A stretch of 64,000 nucleotides of DNA from Rhodothermia bacterium (lineage in GTDB: Bacteria; Bacteroidota; Rhodothermia; Balneolales; Balneolaceae), in the NCBI GenBank assembly GCA_030427885.1, contig JAUICM010000001.1, positions 372,001 through 436,000 on the forward strand, written 5' to 3'. Below the pieces are notes generated by a model that was not told where the DNA came from, did no database searches, and was given only the letters and a program-made list of their open reading frames with translations. The stretch's first letter is position 1. Every line of letters begins with the position of its first letter. Below, piece after piece: positions 1-9,157 of the stretch. Position numbers and translations under genes: made by a program.

Positions 1-940
1 CAAACACAGGTTCAGCAGCTTTAAGGGCTTTATCCAGATCTTTTCTGAATGAAGCGTCAATTTCCTTTCTTATGGCTTCGAACTCCTTCTGAGTATGCAT
101 ATGATGGGATTCCAAATACTGCTCAAATCGAAGGATAGGGTCTTTTTCAGCCCAGTCCTTAAACAGGATGTCCGGTACATAATGTGTTCCGGAAGCCTCT
201 TCGTGTCCCCGCATTCTGAATGTCATTGCCTCGATAAGAACCGGTTTGCCTTCCAGGGCTAACTTTCTGGCCTCTGTAATAGTGTTCATTACTTCCATCA
301 CATCATTACCATCAATTTTGAAACCCTCAATTCCATAACCTTTGGCACGGTCGGCTAATGACTCACAGGCAAATTGTTCTGAAGAGGGAGTGGAGAGTCC
401 ATATCCGTTATTTTCGATGATAAATACCACAGGTAGATTCCAGACAGCTGCAAGATTCAATGCCTCATGGAAATCACCTTCACTGGTGGCACCATCACCA
501 CAAAATGAAAAAGCAACAGCATCTTCTTTCTTTAATTTCTTCGCCAGTGCAAGACCATCTGCAACAGGCATCATTGCCGCGAGGTGTGAGATCATGCCTA
601 CAATATTATGTTCCATGATCCCGAAATGAAAGGAACGCTCCCGTCCCTTACTGAATCCATCTGCTTTACCAAAAAGCTGGCAGAAAAGAGGATAGAAGGG
701 GACATTACGGGTGGTAAATACTCCCAGGTTCCGGTGCATGGGAAGAATGTAATCCTCTTCTTTGCTCGCGAGAGTTACTCCAACAGCCACTGCTTCCTGA
801 CCAATTCCTGAAAACCATTTACTGATCTTATTCTGACGAAGCAGTTTAAGCATCCGTTCTTCTATCCTGCGGGGTAGAAGCAGCGCTTTATAGATATCCA
901 GCGCTTTAGTCTTGGGAAGTTTTTCTTTGATTTTTATCAC
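1..940 (-). CDS. 2-oxoacid dehydrogenase E1 component (alpha part), 3' end outside window
   Basis: Thiamine-diphosphate-dependent E1 subunit of a pyruvate/branched-chain 2-oxoacid dehydrogenase complex, which decarboxylates the 2-oxoacid and passes the acyl group to E2 lipoate. 313 codons are visible. The ThDP-binding motif is clear: GDG at residues 148-150 and the closing NN at 177-178. The MRGHEEASGTHYVP stretch is typical of Bacteroidota E1 proteins that are alpha-beta fusions of about 650-700 residues, so this may be the N-terminal half of a fusion; that cannot be decided here. I chose the GTG at 940: the only upstream in-frame sequence runs to a TAG near 1000 with no ATG, and the protein then begins VIKIKEKLPKTKAL. 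No strong Shine-Dalgarno is visible. The family call is firm; the natural substrate is not. Confidence 0.88.
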   Translation of the reverse strand, partial: MIKIKEKLPKTKALDIYKALLLPRRIEERMLKLLRQNKISKWFSGIGQEAVAVGVTLASKEEDYILPMHRNLGVFTTRNVPFYPLFCQLFGKADGFSKGRERSFHFGIMEHNIVGMISHLAAMMPVADGLALAKKLKKEDAVAFSFCGDGATSEGDFHEALNLAAVWNLPVVFIIENNGYGLSTPSSEQFACESLADRAKGYGIEGFKIDGNDVMEVMNTITEARKLALEGKPVLIEAMTFRMRGHEEASGTHYVPDILFKDWAEKDPILRFEQYLESHHMHTQKEFEAIRKEIDASFRKDLDKALKAAEPVF

Positions 941-1055
941 GTTCCAAAATCTTTTACACCCCTGAATGCCCTTACAAGAGGGGACTTCTGGTGCTAACTA
1001 AAATTGATACGATGGGTGGTAGTGAATGGTGAATTATTCAAAATTTATAATTTCA

Positions 1056-2036
1056 TCACCATCCCAATAGGTACGCAAAAATCAGCGGAGCAACAATAGT
1101 TGCATCAGATTCAATGATGAATTTAGGGGTGTCTATACCCAGTTTTCCCCAGGTAATCTTCTCATTAGGTACAGCTCCTGAGTATGAACCATAACTGGTG
1201 GTTGAATCACTGATCTGGCAAAAATAAGACCAAAGAGGTGCATCAATTCCAAGATCCTGATCCAGCATTGGAACCACACATATAGGGAAGTCACCTGCTA
1301 TACCACCACCGATCTGGAAGAAACCGATCCCATTTTGAGAATTCTTTTGGTACCAGTCCGCCAGGAACATCATGTATTCTATCCCGGATTTCATAGCAAT
1401 AGGCTTTGTACGGCCTTCAATACAGTGAGAGGCAAAGAAATTACCACAGGTTGAATCTTCCCAGCCGGGTACAATGATCGGGATATTCTTTTCAGCAGCA
1501 GCTAACAGCCAGGAGTGTTTTGGATCGATCTGGTAGTTGTCTTTAAGATCACCACTTAACAGGATATCGTAAAAATACTCATGAGGAAAATACCGTTCGC
1601 CTGATTCGGTAGCAGCAACCCAACGTTTTACCAGATGATCTTCAATGGCACGCATGGCCTGCTCCTCAGGAATACAAGTATCGGTTACACGGTTAAAGTG
1701 ACCATCCAGAAGTTCCTGCTCATCTTCAGGACTAAGATCACGGTAATTAGGGATCCTTTTGTAGTGGTCGTGAGCTACCAGATTAAAAACATCTTCCTCC
1801 AGATTGGCTCCGGTACAGGTAATAATCTGAACTTTATCATGACGGATCATCTCCGCTAATGAGATACCAAGTTCAGCAGTACTCATAGCTCCCGCCATGG
1901 TGATCATCATCCTGGCGCCAGAGTTTAACTGATCTTCGTAAGCCTTTGCTGCATCGACCAGTGAGGCTGCATTAAAATGACGATAATGATGTAGAATGAA
2001 ATTTGAAACAGGTCCTTTATTAGTCATTGTATCCAA
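1056..2036 (-). CDS. deoxyhypusine synthase-like protein
   Basis: 326 aa, a bacterial member of the deoxyhypusine synthase/homospermidine synthase fold (NAD-dependent aminobutyl transfer). Bacteria have no eIF5A, so the true substrate is probably a free polyamine. The lysine that forms the enzyme-imine intermediate in human DHS (WGK, K329) is present as K298 in TWGK, and the neighbouring glutamate (human E323) is E292. Two other pocket residues differ: the human GSDSGA aspartate (D316) is Y285 in GSYSGA, and the human K287-H288 pair after GGG is G248-D249. The start ATG lies inside the end of the arginine-decarboxylase-like gene (17-base overlap), so the two are probably translationally coupled and act in one polyamine pathway. 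Homospermidine synthesis is one possibility; the reaction is not established. Confidence 0.85.
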   Translation of the reverse strand: MDTMTNKGPVSNFILHHYRHFNAASLVDAAKAYEDQLNSGARMMITMAGAMSTAELGISLAEMIRHDKVQIITCTGANLEEDVFNLVAHDHYKRIPNYRDLSPEDEQELLDGHFNRVTDTCIPEEQAMRAIEDHLVKRWVAATESGERYFPHEYFYDILLSGDLKDNYQIDPKHSWLLAAAEKNIPIIVPGWEDSTCGNFFASHCIEGRTKPIAMKSGIEYMMFLADWYQKNSQNGIGFFQIGGGIAGDFPICVVPMLDQDLGIDAPLWSYFCQISDSTTSYGSYSGAVPNEKITWGKLGIDTPKFIIESDATIVAPLIFAYLLGW

Positions 2037-3426
2037 GAATATTTAACATGTTATCAACGGTCTGCTCGTCACGGTACACCTTATCTACAAGGTTACCATT
2101 CTCGTCCATATCCACAACTACTTGTCGTGGAGAAGGGATCAGGCAGTGTTTGATTCCGCCATATCCACTGATGGAGTCCTGATAAGCACCCGTATGGAAG
2201 AACCCAATATAAAGCGGTTCTTCATCTTTATCAGAATAGCCGGGGAGCAGTATCTGCTGGTTCAATTGTTCAGAGTTGTAATAATCGGAATGGTCACAGC
2301 TAATTCCTCCGATGTTCACCCGTTTAAACATATTCTCCCATTTATTGAGAGGAAGGAGGATGAATTTCTCATTAATGGACCAGGCGTCGGGGATCGTATT
2401 CATCAAACTGTTATCGATGATATACCACATTTCAGCATCGTTTTGCTGCTTTTGCTCTAACACCTGGAATATAACAGCTCCGCTTTCACCAACAGTGTAT
2501 TTACCAAATTCAGTATACAGATCGGGTTCTTCAACACCGGCTTCATTACAGGTTTCTTTGACGTTCCTTACGATCTCATTGATGATGTACTGGTAATCAT
2601 ATTCAAACCCGAGACTGTTTCGGATCGGGAAACCACCACCAATATTAAGTGAATTCAGGCCTGGAACCAGCTTCTTGATCTGTGTGTAAAGTGATAAGCC
2701 TTTCTGAAACTCTCCCCAGTAGTAAAGATTATCGTTGATACCTGAATCAACGAAAAAATGAACCATGACTAGCTCAAACTTAGGATTTCCTATAATCTTT
2801 TCTTTAACAAGATCGAGTATCTCGCGTTTGTTGATCCCAAGCCTGGAGGTGTAATAAGCTGCCTGTGGTTCTTCCTCAATGGAAATACGAAGTCCTATTT
2901 TAATAGGACCTTCAACATCCAGTGCCTCCAGTTTTGGTAATTCCAGGGCACTATCCAGTACAGTTATAGAATTTTTGAAGCCTGCTTTATGGAGCCTTCC
3001 GATTTTTTGAATGTAGTTATCGGTCTTATAGCCGTTATGAACGATAACTTTATCATTAGAGAATCGTTCGTTTTCATATAAACGTTCAATAAGATCAATA
3101 TCGAAGGAGGAAGAGGTTTCAAGAGAAACATTTTCTTTAAGTGCCGTTCTTACAACATGGCTGAAGTGACAGCATTTAGTGCAATAACAAAATTCATACT
3201 TTCCTTTATAGTTGTACTCTTCGATTGCTTTACTAAAATATGTACGGGCTTTTTTTATCTGAGAGCGGATCTTAGGGAGATAAGTAAGCCTGAAAGGGGT
3301 GCCGTATTTCTTTATAAGTCCGGCAAGATCAACATTGTTAAATTCGAGGTATCCGTCTTTAAGATCGAAACCATCCTGGGGGAAGTAATACGTTTGTTCT
3401 ATTAACTCGCGATAGGTGTTTTTCAT
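2020..3426 (-). CDS. arginine decarboxylase-like PLP enzyme (alanine-racemase fold)
   Basis: 468 aa fold-III PLP decarboxylase, most like biosynthetic arginine decarboxylase (arginine to agmatine), though much shorter than the 658-residue E. coli SpeA, as is common for Bacteroidota homologues. Visible features: the likely PLP lysine K84 in CYCTKCC, the phosphate-binding glycine run NIGGGFP in the middle of the barrel, and a C-terminal SCDHSDYY segment that matches the position of the active-site Cys-Asp motif of this family. It is first in a two-gene unit with the DHS-like gene. Other basic amino-acid decarboxylases (lysine, ornithine, carboxynorspermidine) share the fold, so substrate is inferred. 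A candidate -7 box lies upstream on the minus strand. Confidence 0.8.
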   Translation of the reverse strand: MKNTYRELIEQTYYFPQDGFDLKDGYLEFNNVDLAGLIKKYGTPFRLTYLPKIRSQIKKARTYFSKAIEEYNYKGKYEFCYCTKCCHFSHVVRTALKENVSLETSSSFDIDLIERLYENERFSNDKVIVHNGYKTDNYIQKIGRLHKAGFKNSITVLDSALELPKLEALDVEGPIKIGLRISIEEEPQAAYYTSRLGINKREILDLVKEKIIGNPKFELVMVHFFVDSGINDNLYYWGEFQKGLSLYTQIKKLVPGLNSLNIGGGFPIRNSLGFEYDYQYIINEIVRNVKETCNEAGVEEPDLYTEFGKYTVGESGAVIFQVLEQKQQNDAEMWYIIDNSLMNTIPDAWSINEKFILLPLNKWENMFKRVNIGGISCDHSDYYNSEQLNQQILLPGYSDKDEEPLYIGFFHTGAYQDSISGYGGIKHCLIPSPRQVVVDMDENGNLVDKVYRDEQTVDNMLNILGYND

Positions 3427-3459
3427 TCCTTGGTTTGATTAGCAGAAAAAATAATTGTG

Positions 3460-3467
3460 CAAATTTA
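3460..3467 (-). promoter_or_regulatory. candidate -7 promoter box (TAAATTTG)
   Basis: Read on the minus strand this is TAAATTTG, a perfect match to the Bacteroidota -7 consensus TAnnTTTG, about 33 bases before the arginine-decarboxylase-like start. The matching -33 TTG is weak (TTT at the expected distance), so confidence is moderate. Confidence 0.35.
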
Positions 3468-3515
3468 TTCAGTTTGTTGATTAATAAAAATGAGTGTAAT
3501 GGTTATTATTCAGTA

Positions 3516-5189
3516 ATGAAAATCAGATTCCGATCGTCATTATTTATTCGACTGGACCTCACTATTATTGCGATGTTATTGGTATCCTTACCTGCACTAT
3601 CACAATCAGTTAGGGTGATCAGTGAACATGGCGAAAACATAGAAATACCAAAAGAATTAGCCAGGGATCTGATAAGTGAACCTGATAATGGACGTGTTAT
3701 AATTTCCACCTGGTTTGTTTCCAGAGGTTTTTTAGATGCTCAGGTTGAGAACATTGGCCCCTATGAATTCAGATTGTCTCGAGGATGCCTGTATGAATTA
3801 TCAGCCATAAACCTTGATCCCCGGGAATGGAATTCAAAAAGTCTGAGTCCGGATGTTCCATTCAGTAGTATGGTTCTTGAAGAATATATTCAGAAGATCT
3901 TATATGGTTTTGAGCAGAAGGGTTACCCTTTTGCGAAAGCAGAGATTGATAGTCTGGTTCGGGACCAGGAGGGATGCAAAGTAGAAGCTAAAATCAATAT
4001 TGATCCCGGAGAACTTTTATACAGTGAAGAGGTATTTTTCTCAGGTGCTAAAACTAACAGTCAGCAATTTCTAAGAAAGATTTCCGGTTATCGGGATTCT
4101 GTATTAGTAACATCTCAGTTTCTTGCAGGCATCAGGTTAAATTTGCTGGATAGTGAGCTTTTTGAGGAAGTCGGTGAGGCCAGTATCGTTTCACAGGAAG
4201 GGAAGTATGTGATCGTTTATCCTTTGACAGAACGCAGTTTGAACCATTTTGATGGATTATTGGGCTATGTACCTGATCAAAACGGGAACGGGCAGATCGT
4301 GGGAGAACTTGAGCTTTCTTTATGGAATGTACTGAATGAAGGAAATGGGGTAGAACTGGAATATCAACGATTGAGACCGGAAACAAGTCGGTTAAATATT
4401 GCTGTGAGGCAAGAGTGGATAGGTGCTCTGCCGGTTGGTATCGGGGCTGATTTTCGATTCTATCAGAATGATACAACCTATCAAATCCGGGAACTGAGTA
4501 TGAATAGTTATTACAGAGTTTCCAGGGGGCTCAGGCTAATTGGAGAAGTTGGACTTATTTCGTCTTCATCAGGCAAAGATTCCGGAGTCGAAATCGAACC
4601 TGATGGAAGTAAACGATATGCAGAGCTTGGATTCAGGTATTCAACTACAAATAGTTTTGAGGTTCCGACATCAGGTATTCGATTAGGTGTAACTCTGGGT
4701 GTGACAAACAAAGATCTGAGGATTGATTCTTTGCGGGCTTACAATCAGCAGTATGTGCAGGCTGACGGTTCCTTGTTTTTCCCGGTTTCTTCGAAACAGG
4801 TATTTGCACTGGGAATTCACGGGTTCTATCTGAGTTCATCAAAAATAACGATCAGTGACCTTGCTGAACTGGGTGGTGCTAATTCAATGCGTGGATATGC
4901 GGAAGACCAATTCAGGGCCTCGAAAATGGCATGGGCGGATCTTGAATACCGCTTTATGATGAACAGAAATTCTTACCTATTTGTATTTGGTGCAGCCGGA
5001 AGCTATGAGCGGCCAAAGTTATTGACGGAAACAGATGATTCTTTCTCAACAAGTTCAATGCTTTACTCAACAGGTTTTGGAATTAGCTACAAGATCAGGA
5101 TAGGCCGGTTGAAGTTTACCTATGCCATCTCACCACAGGAAAGCATTGGGAATGGGAAGGTTCATCTGGGGATAAGGACCTCTCTGTAG
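3516..5189 (+). CDS. Omp85/TamA-like outer-membrane barrel protein
   Basis: 557 aa. Starts with a signal peptide (MKIRFRSSLF then a hydrophobic run ending near SLPALSQS), followed by POTRA-like segments (about residues 60-230) and a C-terminal surface-antigen beta barrel. The conserved GG-x2-S-x-RGY barrel motif is at residues 453-461 (GGANSMRGY). Length is close to TamA (577 in E. coli) and shorter than BamA, so a role in outer-membrane protein or lipid insertion other than the core BAM complex is likely. A longer reading frame begins at 3435, but I chose the ATG at 3516 because it puts the signal peptide at the N-terminus and leaves room for the divergent promoter. It stands alone between the polyamine genes and the metH operon. 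Confidence 0.8.
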   Translation: MKIRFRSSLFIRLDLTIIAMLLVSLPALSQSVRVISEHGENIEIPKELARDLISEPDNGRVIISTWFVSRGFLDAQVENIGPYEFRLSRGCLYELSAINLDPREWNSKSLSPDVPFSSMVLEEYIQKILYGFEQKGYPFAKAEIDSLVRDQEGCKVEAKINIDPGELLYSEEVFFSGAKTNSQQFLRKISGYRDSVLVTSQFLAGIRLNLLDSELFEEVGEASIVSQEGKYVIVYPLTERSLNHFDGLLGYVPDQNGNGQIVGELELSLWNVLNEGNGVELEYQRLRPETSRLNIAVRQEWIGALPVGIGADFRFYQNDTTYQIRELSMNSYYRVSRGLRLIGEVGLISSSSGKDSGVEIEPDGSKRYAELGFRYSTTNSFEVPTSGIRLGVTLGVTNKDLRIDSLRAYNQQYVQADGSLFFPVSSKQVFALGIHGFYLSSSKITISDLAELGGANSMRGYAEDQFRASKMAWADLEYRFMMNRNSYLFVFGAAGSYERPKLLTETDDSFSTSSMLYSTGFGISYKIRIGRLKFTYAISPQESIGNGKVHLGIRTSL

Positions 5190-5249
5190 TACTAAATAAT
5201 ATCTGGTTCAAACTCATTGCAGACTTCTGTCATCAATCAGCGTTAGTCA

Positions 5250-5280
5250 TTGTCACTGTAATAAAATCCTCTTATCTTCG
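5250..5280 (+). promoter_or_regulatory. candidate promoter of the metH-metF operon
   Basis: TTG at 5250-5252 and TATCTTCG at 5273-5280, separated by 20 bases. This is close to the Bacteroidota -33/-7 pattern (TTTG ... TAnnTTTG). The predicted start of transcription, about 5284-5287, lies just before the first base of the riboswitch P1 stem, which supports the assignment. The same TTG-N20-TAnnTTCG layout recurs upstream of the trp leader and the lipoprotein gene at 14326-14859. Confidence 0.5.
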
Positions 5281-5294
5281 TGCACATTTTAATG

Positions 5295-5404
5295 CTTATT
5301 AAGAAAGACTGAGGGAATGGGCCCGTTGAAGTCTTGGCAACCACTCCAATTCCTGTTGGAAGAAGGTGCCAAATCCCACTCAGTACAATACTGAGAAAAA
5401 TAAG
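5295..5404 (+). ncRNA. SAM-I (S-box) riboswitch
   Basis: Aptamer core matches the SAM-I consensus: GAGGGAATGGGCCC at 5311-5324, TGAAG, then GGCAACC at 5336-5342 and GGTGCCAA at 5365-5372. P1 is CTTATT (5295-5300) with AATAAG (5399-5404). P3 is GGC-ACC with GGT-GCC, capped by TCCAA (5345-5349) with TTGGA (5356-5360). P4 is CTCAGTA (5379-5385) with TACTGAG (5389-5395). It lies directly before the split metH genes, which make methionine, the precursor of SAM, so it should switch the operon off when SAM is plentiful. There is no T-run after the aptamer, which points to control of translation rather than transcription termination. Confidence 0.93.
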
Positions 5405-5458
5405 TGAACTTTTCCTTTCACTCTTTGTTAATAGGCTAATCAATTTCTACAGAGTGGA
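5403..5458 (+). promoter_or_regulatory. proposed translational expression platform of the SAM riboswitch
   Basis: TTCACTCT at 5417-5424 can pair with AGAGTGGA at 5451-5458 (one G-U pair), burying the GTG start codon at 5454. The same segment (TTCACT, 5417-5422) can instead pair with AGTGAA at 5403-5408, whose first two bases belong to the 3' strand of P1. With SAM bound, P1 holds 5403-5404 and the start-codon hairpin is free to form (off); without SAM the alternative pairing opens the start (on). The stems are short (6-8 pairs), so this is an inference from complementarity only. Confidence 0.45.
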
Positions 5459-6458
5459 CATACGCAAAGAATTAGAAAAAAGAATACTGGTACTGGACGG
5501 TGCAATGGGTACTATGATCCAGCGCTATGGACTTACTGAAGACGATTTCAGAGGAGAAGTATTCAAAAATTCAAAGATCGATCTTAAAGGTAACAATGAT
5601 TTATTATGCCTTACTCGTCCTGATATCATTCAGGAGATTCATGAGCATTACCTGGAAGTTGGAGCTGATATCATCGAGACCAATACCTTTAGTGGTACCA
5701 CAATTGCACAGACAGACTATCATACCCAGGATTGTGTATATGAATTGAATAAAGCTGCCGCTGAGATCGCACGCAAAGCCGCTGATAAATACACTGCCCA
5801 AAACCCTGATAAGCCAAGATTTGTGGCGGGAGCAATGGGTCCAACCAACAAGACGGCTTCATTGTCTCCTGATGTCTCAGACCCGGGATACCGGGCAGTT
5901 ACCTTTGATGAACTGGCCTCAGCATTCAAGGAACAGGCCAGAGGTCTCATGGATGGCGGGGCAGATGTACTTCTTTGCGAGACTATAATTGATACACTGA
6001 ATGCAAAAGCAGCTATTTACGGTATTCTTGAGTTGTTTGAGGAAAAGGAAACAGAATTGCCGATCATGATATCGGGTACCATTACTGATGCCAGTGGCAG
6101 AACGCTTTCAGGGCAGACAGTAGAAGCTTTTTTGATTTCATTATCACATGCTCCACTTTTGAGTATTGGCCTGAACTGCGCTCTGGGAGCCAAACAGTTA
6201 AGGCCCTATGTGAAATCACTTTCTGAACACTCACCGTACTTTATAAGTGCCTATCCTAATGCAGGGCTTCCTAACGAATTTGGAGAGTATGACCAGGGAC
6301 CGGAAGCGATGGCCAATGAAATACGATCGTATCTGGATGATAAACTGGTAAACATACTCGGTGGTTGTTGTGGTACAACACCGGATCATATCAAAGAAAT
6401 GGCCGAACTTGCTCAAAACTATTCGCCAAGAACACTTAATGAGGAAGTAGCAGCCTGA
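5454..6458 (+). CDS. metH: methionine synthase, homocysteine-binding module (split MetH, part 1)
   Basis: 334 aa zinc-dependent homocysteine S-methyltransferase domain, equal to the N-terminal module of cobalamin-dependent methionine synthase. It begins [23 protein letters not shown], matching the start of E. coli MetH. The three zinc cysteines are C242 and C305-C306 (GGCCGTTP), with the same 63-residue spacing as in E. coli. An open frame runs back to 5334, but that would lie inside the riboswitch; GTG 5454 gives the family N-terminus. It stops one base before the gene for the remaining MetH modules, so the two chains are made together and must associate. Confidence 0.9.
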   Translation: MDIRKELEKRILVLDGAMGTMIQRYGLTEDDFRGEVFKNSKIDLKGNNDLLCLTRPDIIQEIHEHYLEVGADIIETNTFSGTTIAQTDYHTQDCVYELNKAAAEIARKAADKYTAQNPDKPRFVAGAMGPTNKTASLSPDVSDPGYRAVTFDELASAFKEQARGLMDGGADVLLCETIIDTLNAKAAIYGILELFEEKETELPIMISGTITDASGRTLSGQTVEAFLISLSHAPLLSIGLNCALGAKQLRPYVKSLSEHSPYFISAYPNAGLPNEFGEYDQGPEAMANEIRSYLDDKLVNILGGCCGTTPDHIKEMAELAQNYSPRTLNEEVAA

Positions 6459-6459
6459 T

Positions 6460-9153
6460 ATGAAACCACTTCCTTTAAAACTAAGCGGACTTGAGCCACT
6501 TATAATTACGCCGGATTCAAATTTTGTTAATGTTGGTGAGCGTACTAATGTTACTGGTTCTAAACGATTTCTAAACCTGATAAAATCTCAGGATTATCAA
6601 ACTGCCCTGGAAGTTGCTCTGGATCAGGTTAGAGGTGGAGCACAGATCCTTGATGTGAACATGGACGAAGGTATGCTTGATAGTGCTAAGGAAATGACCA
6701 CCTTCCTGAATCTGATCGCCTCTGAGCCCGATATCGCACGGATCCCTATTATGGTAGATTCCTCTAAATGGGAAGTCATTGTAGCCGGACTTAAAACGAT
6801 TCAGGGTAAAGGAGTGGTTAATTCGATCAGTCTGAAAGATGGGGAAGAGGAATTCCTCAGAAGAGCTAAGATCGTAAAGAGATTCGGGGCTGCCGTGATT
6901 TCCATGGCTTTTGATGAAGATGGCCAGGCGGATAACCTGGAACGCAGAAAGGAAATATGTGAGCGCTCCTATAAACTATTGACTGAGAAAGTAGGTTTTG
7001 ATCCATCTGATATTATTCTTGATCCAAATATTTTCCCGGTTGCTACGGGGATGGATGAGCACAGAAGAAATGCGCTGGACTATTTTCTGGCTGCTAAGTG
7101 GATCAGAGAGCACCTCCCCGGAGCACACATTATTGGCGGAGTAAGTAATGTCTCGTTTTCATTCAGAGGAAATAATCCCGTTCGTGAGGCGATGCATTCA
7201 GCTTTCTTATACCACGCCATTCAGCATGGAATGGATATGGGGATCGTGAATCCTACTCAATTGGAAGTGTATGACGAGATCCCAAAGGAACTACTTGAAC
7301 GGGTTGAGGATGTACTTCTGGACCGAAGGGAGGACGCAACTGAACGCTTGCTGGAGATAGCCGATAACTACCGTGATTCTGGTGAAAAGAAAGAGAAGGA
7401 AACAGAAGCCTGGAGATCAGGTACAGTAGAAGAACGTCTGAGCCATGCATTGATCAAAGGCATTACTGATCATATTGAAGCCGATACTGAAGAAGCAAGG
7501 CTCAAATATCAGAGTCCACTTACCGTGATCGAAGGTCCGCTTATGGATGGCATGAATATCGTTGGGGATCTGTTTGGAGCAGGTAAGATGTTTCTGCCTC
7601 AGGTAGTAAAGAGTGCCCGGGTGATGAAACAGTCGGTTGCCTATTTAACTCCATTTCTTGAAGAGGAAAAGAAAAAGAATCCTTCGACCAAAGAACGTGC
7701 TAAAGTACTTCTCGCTACGGTAAAAGGCGACGTTCATGATATCGGGAAGAATATTGTTGGAGTGGTTCTGGCTTGCAATAACTTTGATATTGTTGATCTT
7801 GGAGTGATGGTTCCGGTCGATAGGATCCTGGATGAAGCTGTAAATCAGAAAGTGGATATTATTGGCCTCAGTGGGTTAATAACACCTTCGCTGGATGAGA
7901 TGGTAGGAGTAGCCCGAGAGATGCAAAAACGACAAATGAAAACTCCTTTACTGATCGGAGGGGCTACCACATCCCGGATACATACCGCTGTTAAGATCGA
8001 TCCGAACTACGAATCTTCAGTGGTCCATGTATTGGATGCTTCCAAATCTGTAACTATTTGTAGTGAACTTCTCAAAGAATCTGGAAAGGACGCATTTGTC
8101 AATTCGGTAAAAGGTGAGTATAAAACTCTACGGGAGGACCATGAAAGAAGAACAGGTTCTAAGAAGTTACTTCCAATAGATAAAGCCAATGCCAATCAAA
8201 CCAGAATCGACTGGGATAAAGCTAATATCCATAAACCAAACTTTACCGGTACTAAAGTATTTGAGGATGTGGATCTGAAAGAACTGAAAGACTTCATCGA
8301 TTGGTCTCCATTTTTTAAGACCTGGATGCTTACTGGTAAATATCCAGCTATTCTTGAAGATGAGATTGTTGGCGAGCAGGCCCGTGAGCTTTTTAGTGAT
8401 GCTACAGAAATGCTGAACGAGATCATAGCTGGAAAACTATTAAAAGCTAAATCAGTTATAGGTATCTATCCGGCAAACAGTTACGGCAATGATGTGATTA
8501 TCTTTCAAGATGATTCAAGGACAGATCAAAAAGCTAAGTTTCACTTTTTAAGACAGCAATCGGAGAAGAGAAGTAACCAGCCAAACTCCTCGCTTTCAGA
8601 TTATATAGCTCCATGGGATACTGCGCGCAAAGATTACATGGGGTTCTTTGCTGTTACTTCAGGGCTTGGTATCGAGACCTTATTAAAGGAATATGAAGCT
8701 AAACACGATGATTATAAGTCTATCATGGTTAAAGCGCTGGCAGACCGCTTAGCGGAAGCCCATGCTGAGTATATGCACCACAAGGTTAGAACAAAACTTT
8801 GGGGCTATTCCAAAGACGAAAATTTCGATAATGAAGACCTGATCGCAGAGAAATATACCGGAATCCGCCCGGCACCGGGTTACCCTGCATGTCCCGATCA
8901 CACAGAGAAAAGAACTCTTTTTGATCTGCTGGAAGTGGAAAAGAATACAGGTATTAGCCTAACCGATTCATACGCAATGTATCCGGCGTCATCGGTAAGT
9001 GGATTTTATTTCTCCAATCCACAGTCTCGCTATTTTGGTGTTGGAAAGATCGACAAAGATCAGGTGATCAAGTATGCTGATCGTAAAGGGACAACTGTAG
9101 AAGAAATTGAAAAATGGTTAGCCCCAAATCTGGGCTATCAACCGAAGAACTAA
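6460..9153 (+). CDS. metH: methionine synthase, folate/cobalamin/activation modules (split MetH, part 2)
   Basis: 897 aa, equal to E. coli MetH without its first module. In order: a pterin-binding methyl-tetrahydrofolate barrel (about 1-290, [11 protein letters not shown] near the N-terminus), a cobalamin-binding cap and Rossmann domain with the DxHxxG motif at 424-429 (H426 is the lower cobalt ligand), and a C-terminal AdoMet reactivation domain with [12 protein letters not shown]. It transfers the methyl group of 5-methyl-THF through cobalamin to homocysteine held by the preceding protein. Start ATG lies one base after the stop of part 1. Both depend on the upstream SAM-I riboswitch. Confidence 0.95.
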   Translation: MKPLPLKLSGLEPLIITPDSNFVNVGERTNVTGSKRFLNLIKSQDYQTALEVALDQVRGGAQILDVNMDEGMLDSAKEMTTFLNLIASEPDIARIPIMVDSSKWEVIVAGLKTIQGKGVVNSISLKDGEEEFLRRAKIVKRFGAAVISMAFDEDGQADNLERRKEICERSYKLLTEKVGFDPSDIILDPNIFPVATGMDEHRRNALDYFLAAKWIREHLPGAHIIGGVSNVSFSFRGNNPVREAMHSAFLYHAIQHGMDMGIVNPTQLEVYDEIPKELLERVEDVLLDRREDATERLLEIADNYRDSGEKKEKETEAWRSGTVEERLSHALIKGITDHIEADTEEARLKYQSPLTVIEGPLMDGMNIVGDLFGAGKMFLPQVVKSARVMKQSVAYLTPFLEEEKKKNPSTKERAKVLLATVKGDVHDIGKNIVGVVLACNNFDIVDLGVMVPVDRILDEAVNQKVDIIGLSGLITPSLDEMVGVAREMQKRQMKTPLLIGGATTSRIHTAVKIDPNYESSVVHVLDASKSVTICSELLKESGKDAFVNSVKGEYKTLREDHERRTGSKKLLPIDKANANQTRIDWDKANIHKPNFTGTKVFEDVDLKELKDFIDWSPFFKTWMLTGKYPAILEDEIVGEQARELFSDATEMLNEIIAGKLLKAKSVIGIYPANSYGNDVIIFQDDSRTDQKAKFHFLRQQSEKRSNQPNSSLSDYIAPWDTARKDYMGFFAVTSGLGIETLLKEYEAKHDDYKSIMVKALADRLAEAHAEYMHHKVRTKLWGYSKDENFDNEDLIAEKYTGIRPAPGYPACPDHTEKRTLFDLLEVEKNTGISLTDSYAMYPASSVSGFYFSNPQSRYFGVGKIDKDQVIKYADRKGTTVEEIEKWLAPNLGYQPKN

Positions 9154-9157
9154 TTGA

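Noticed and set aside
959-983. CCCCT/AGGGG inverted repeat upstream of the E1 gene.
   Set aside because: Only five pairs with a 15-base spacer and no T-run; not strong enough to call an operator or terminator.
1130-1330. The DHS-like protein seemed to lack the catalytic lysine, because GGGIAGD has no Lys where human DHS has GGGVVKHH.
   Set aside because: The covalent lysine of human DHS (K329) is the one in SWGK near the C-terminus, and it is kept here as TWGK (K298). Only the K287-H288 and D316 positions differ.
5334-5453. An N-terminal extension of the metH part 1 frame starting at a TTG at 5334.
   Set aside because: It would translate the riboswitch aptamer; the protein from GTG 5454 matches the MetH N-terminus.
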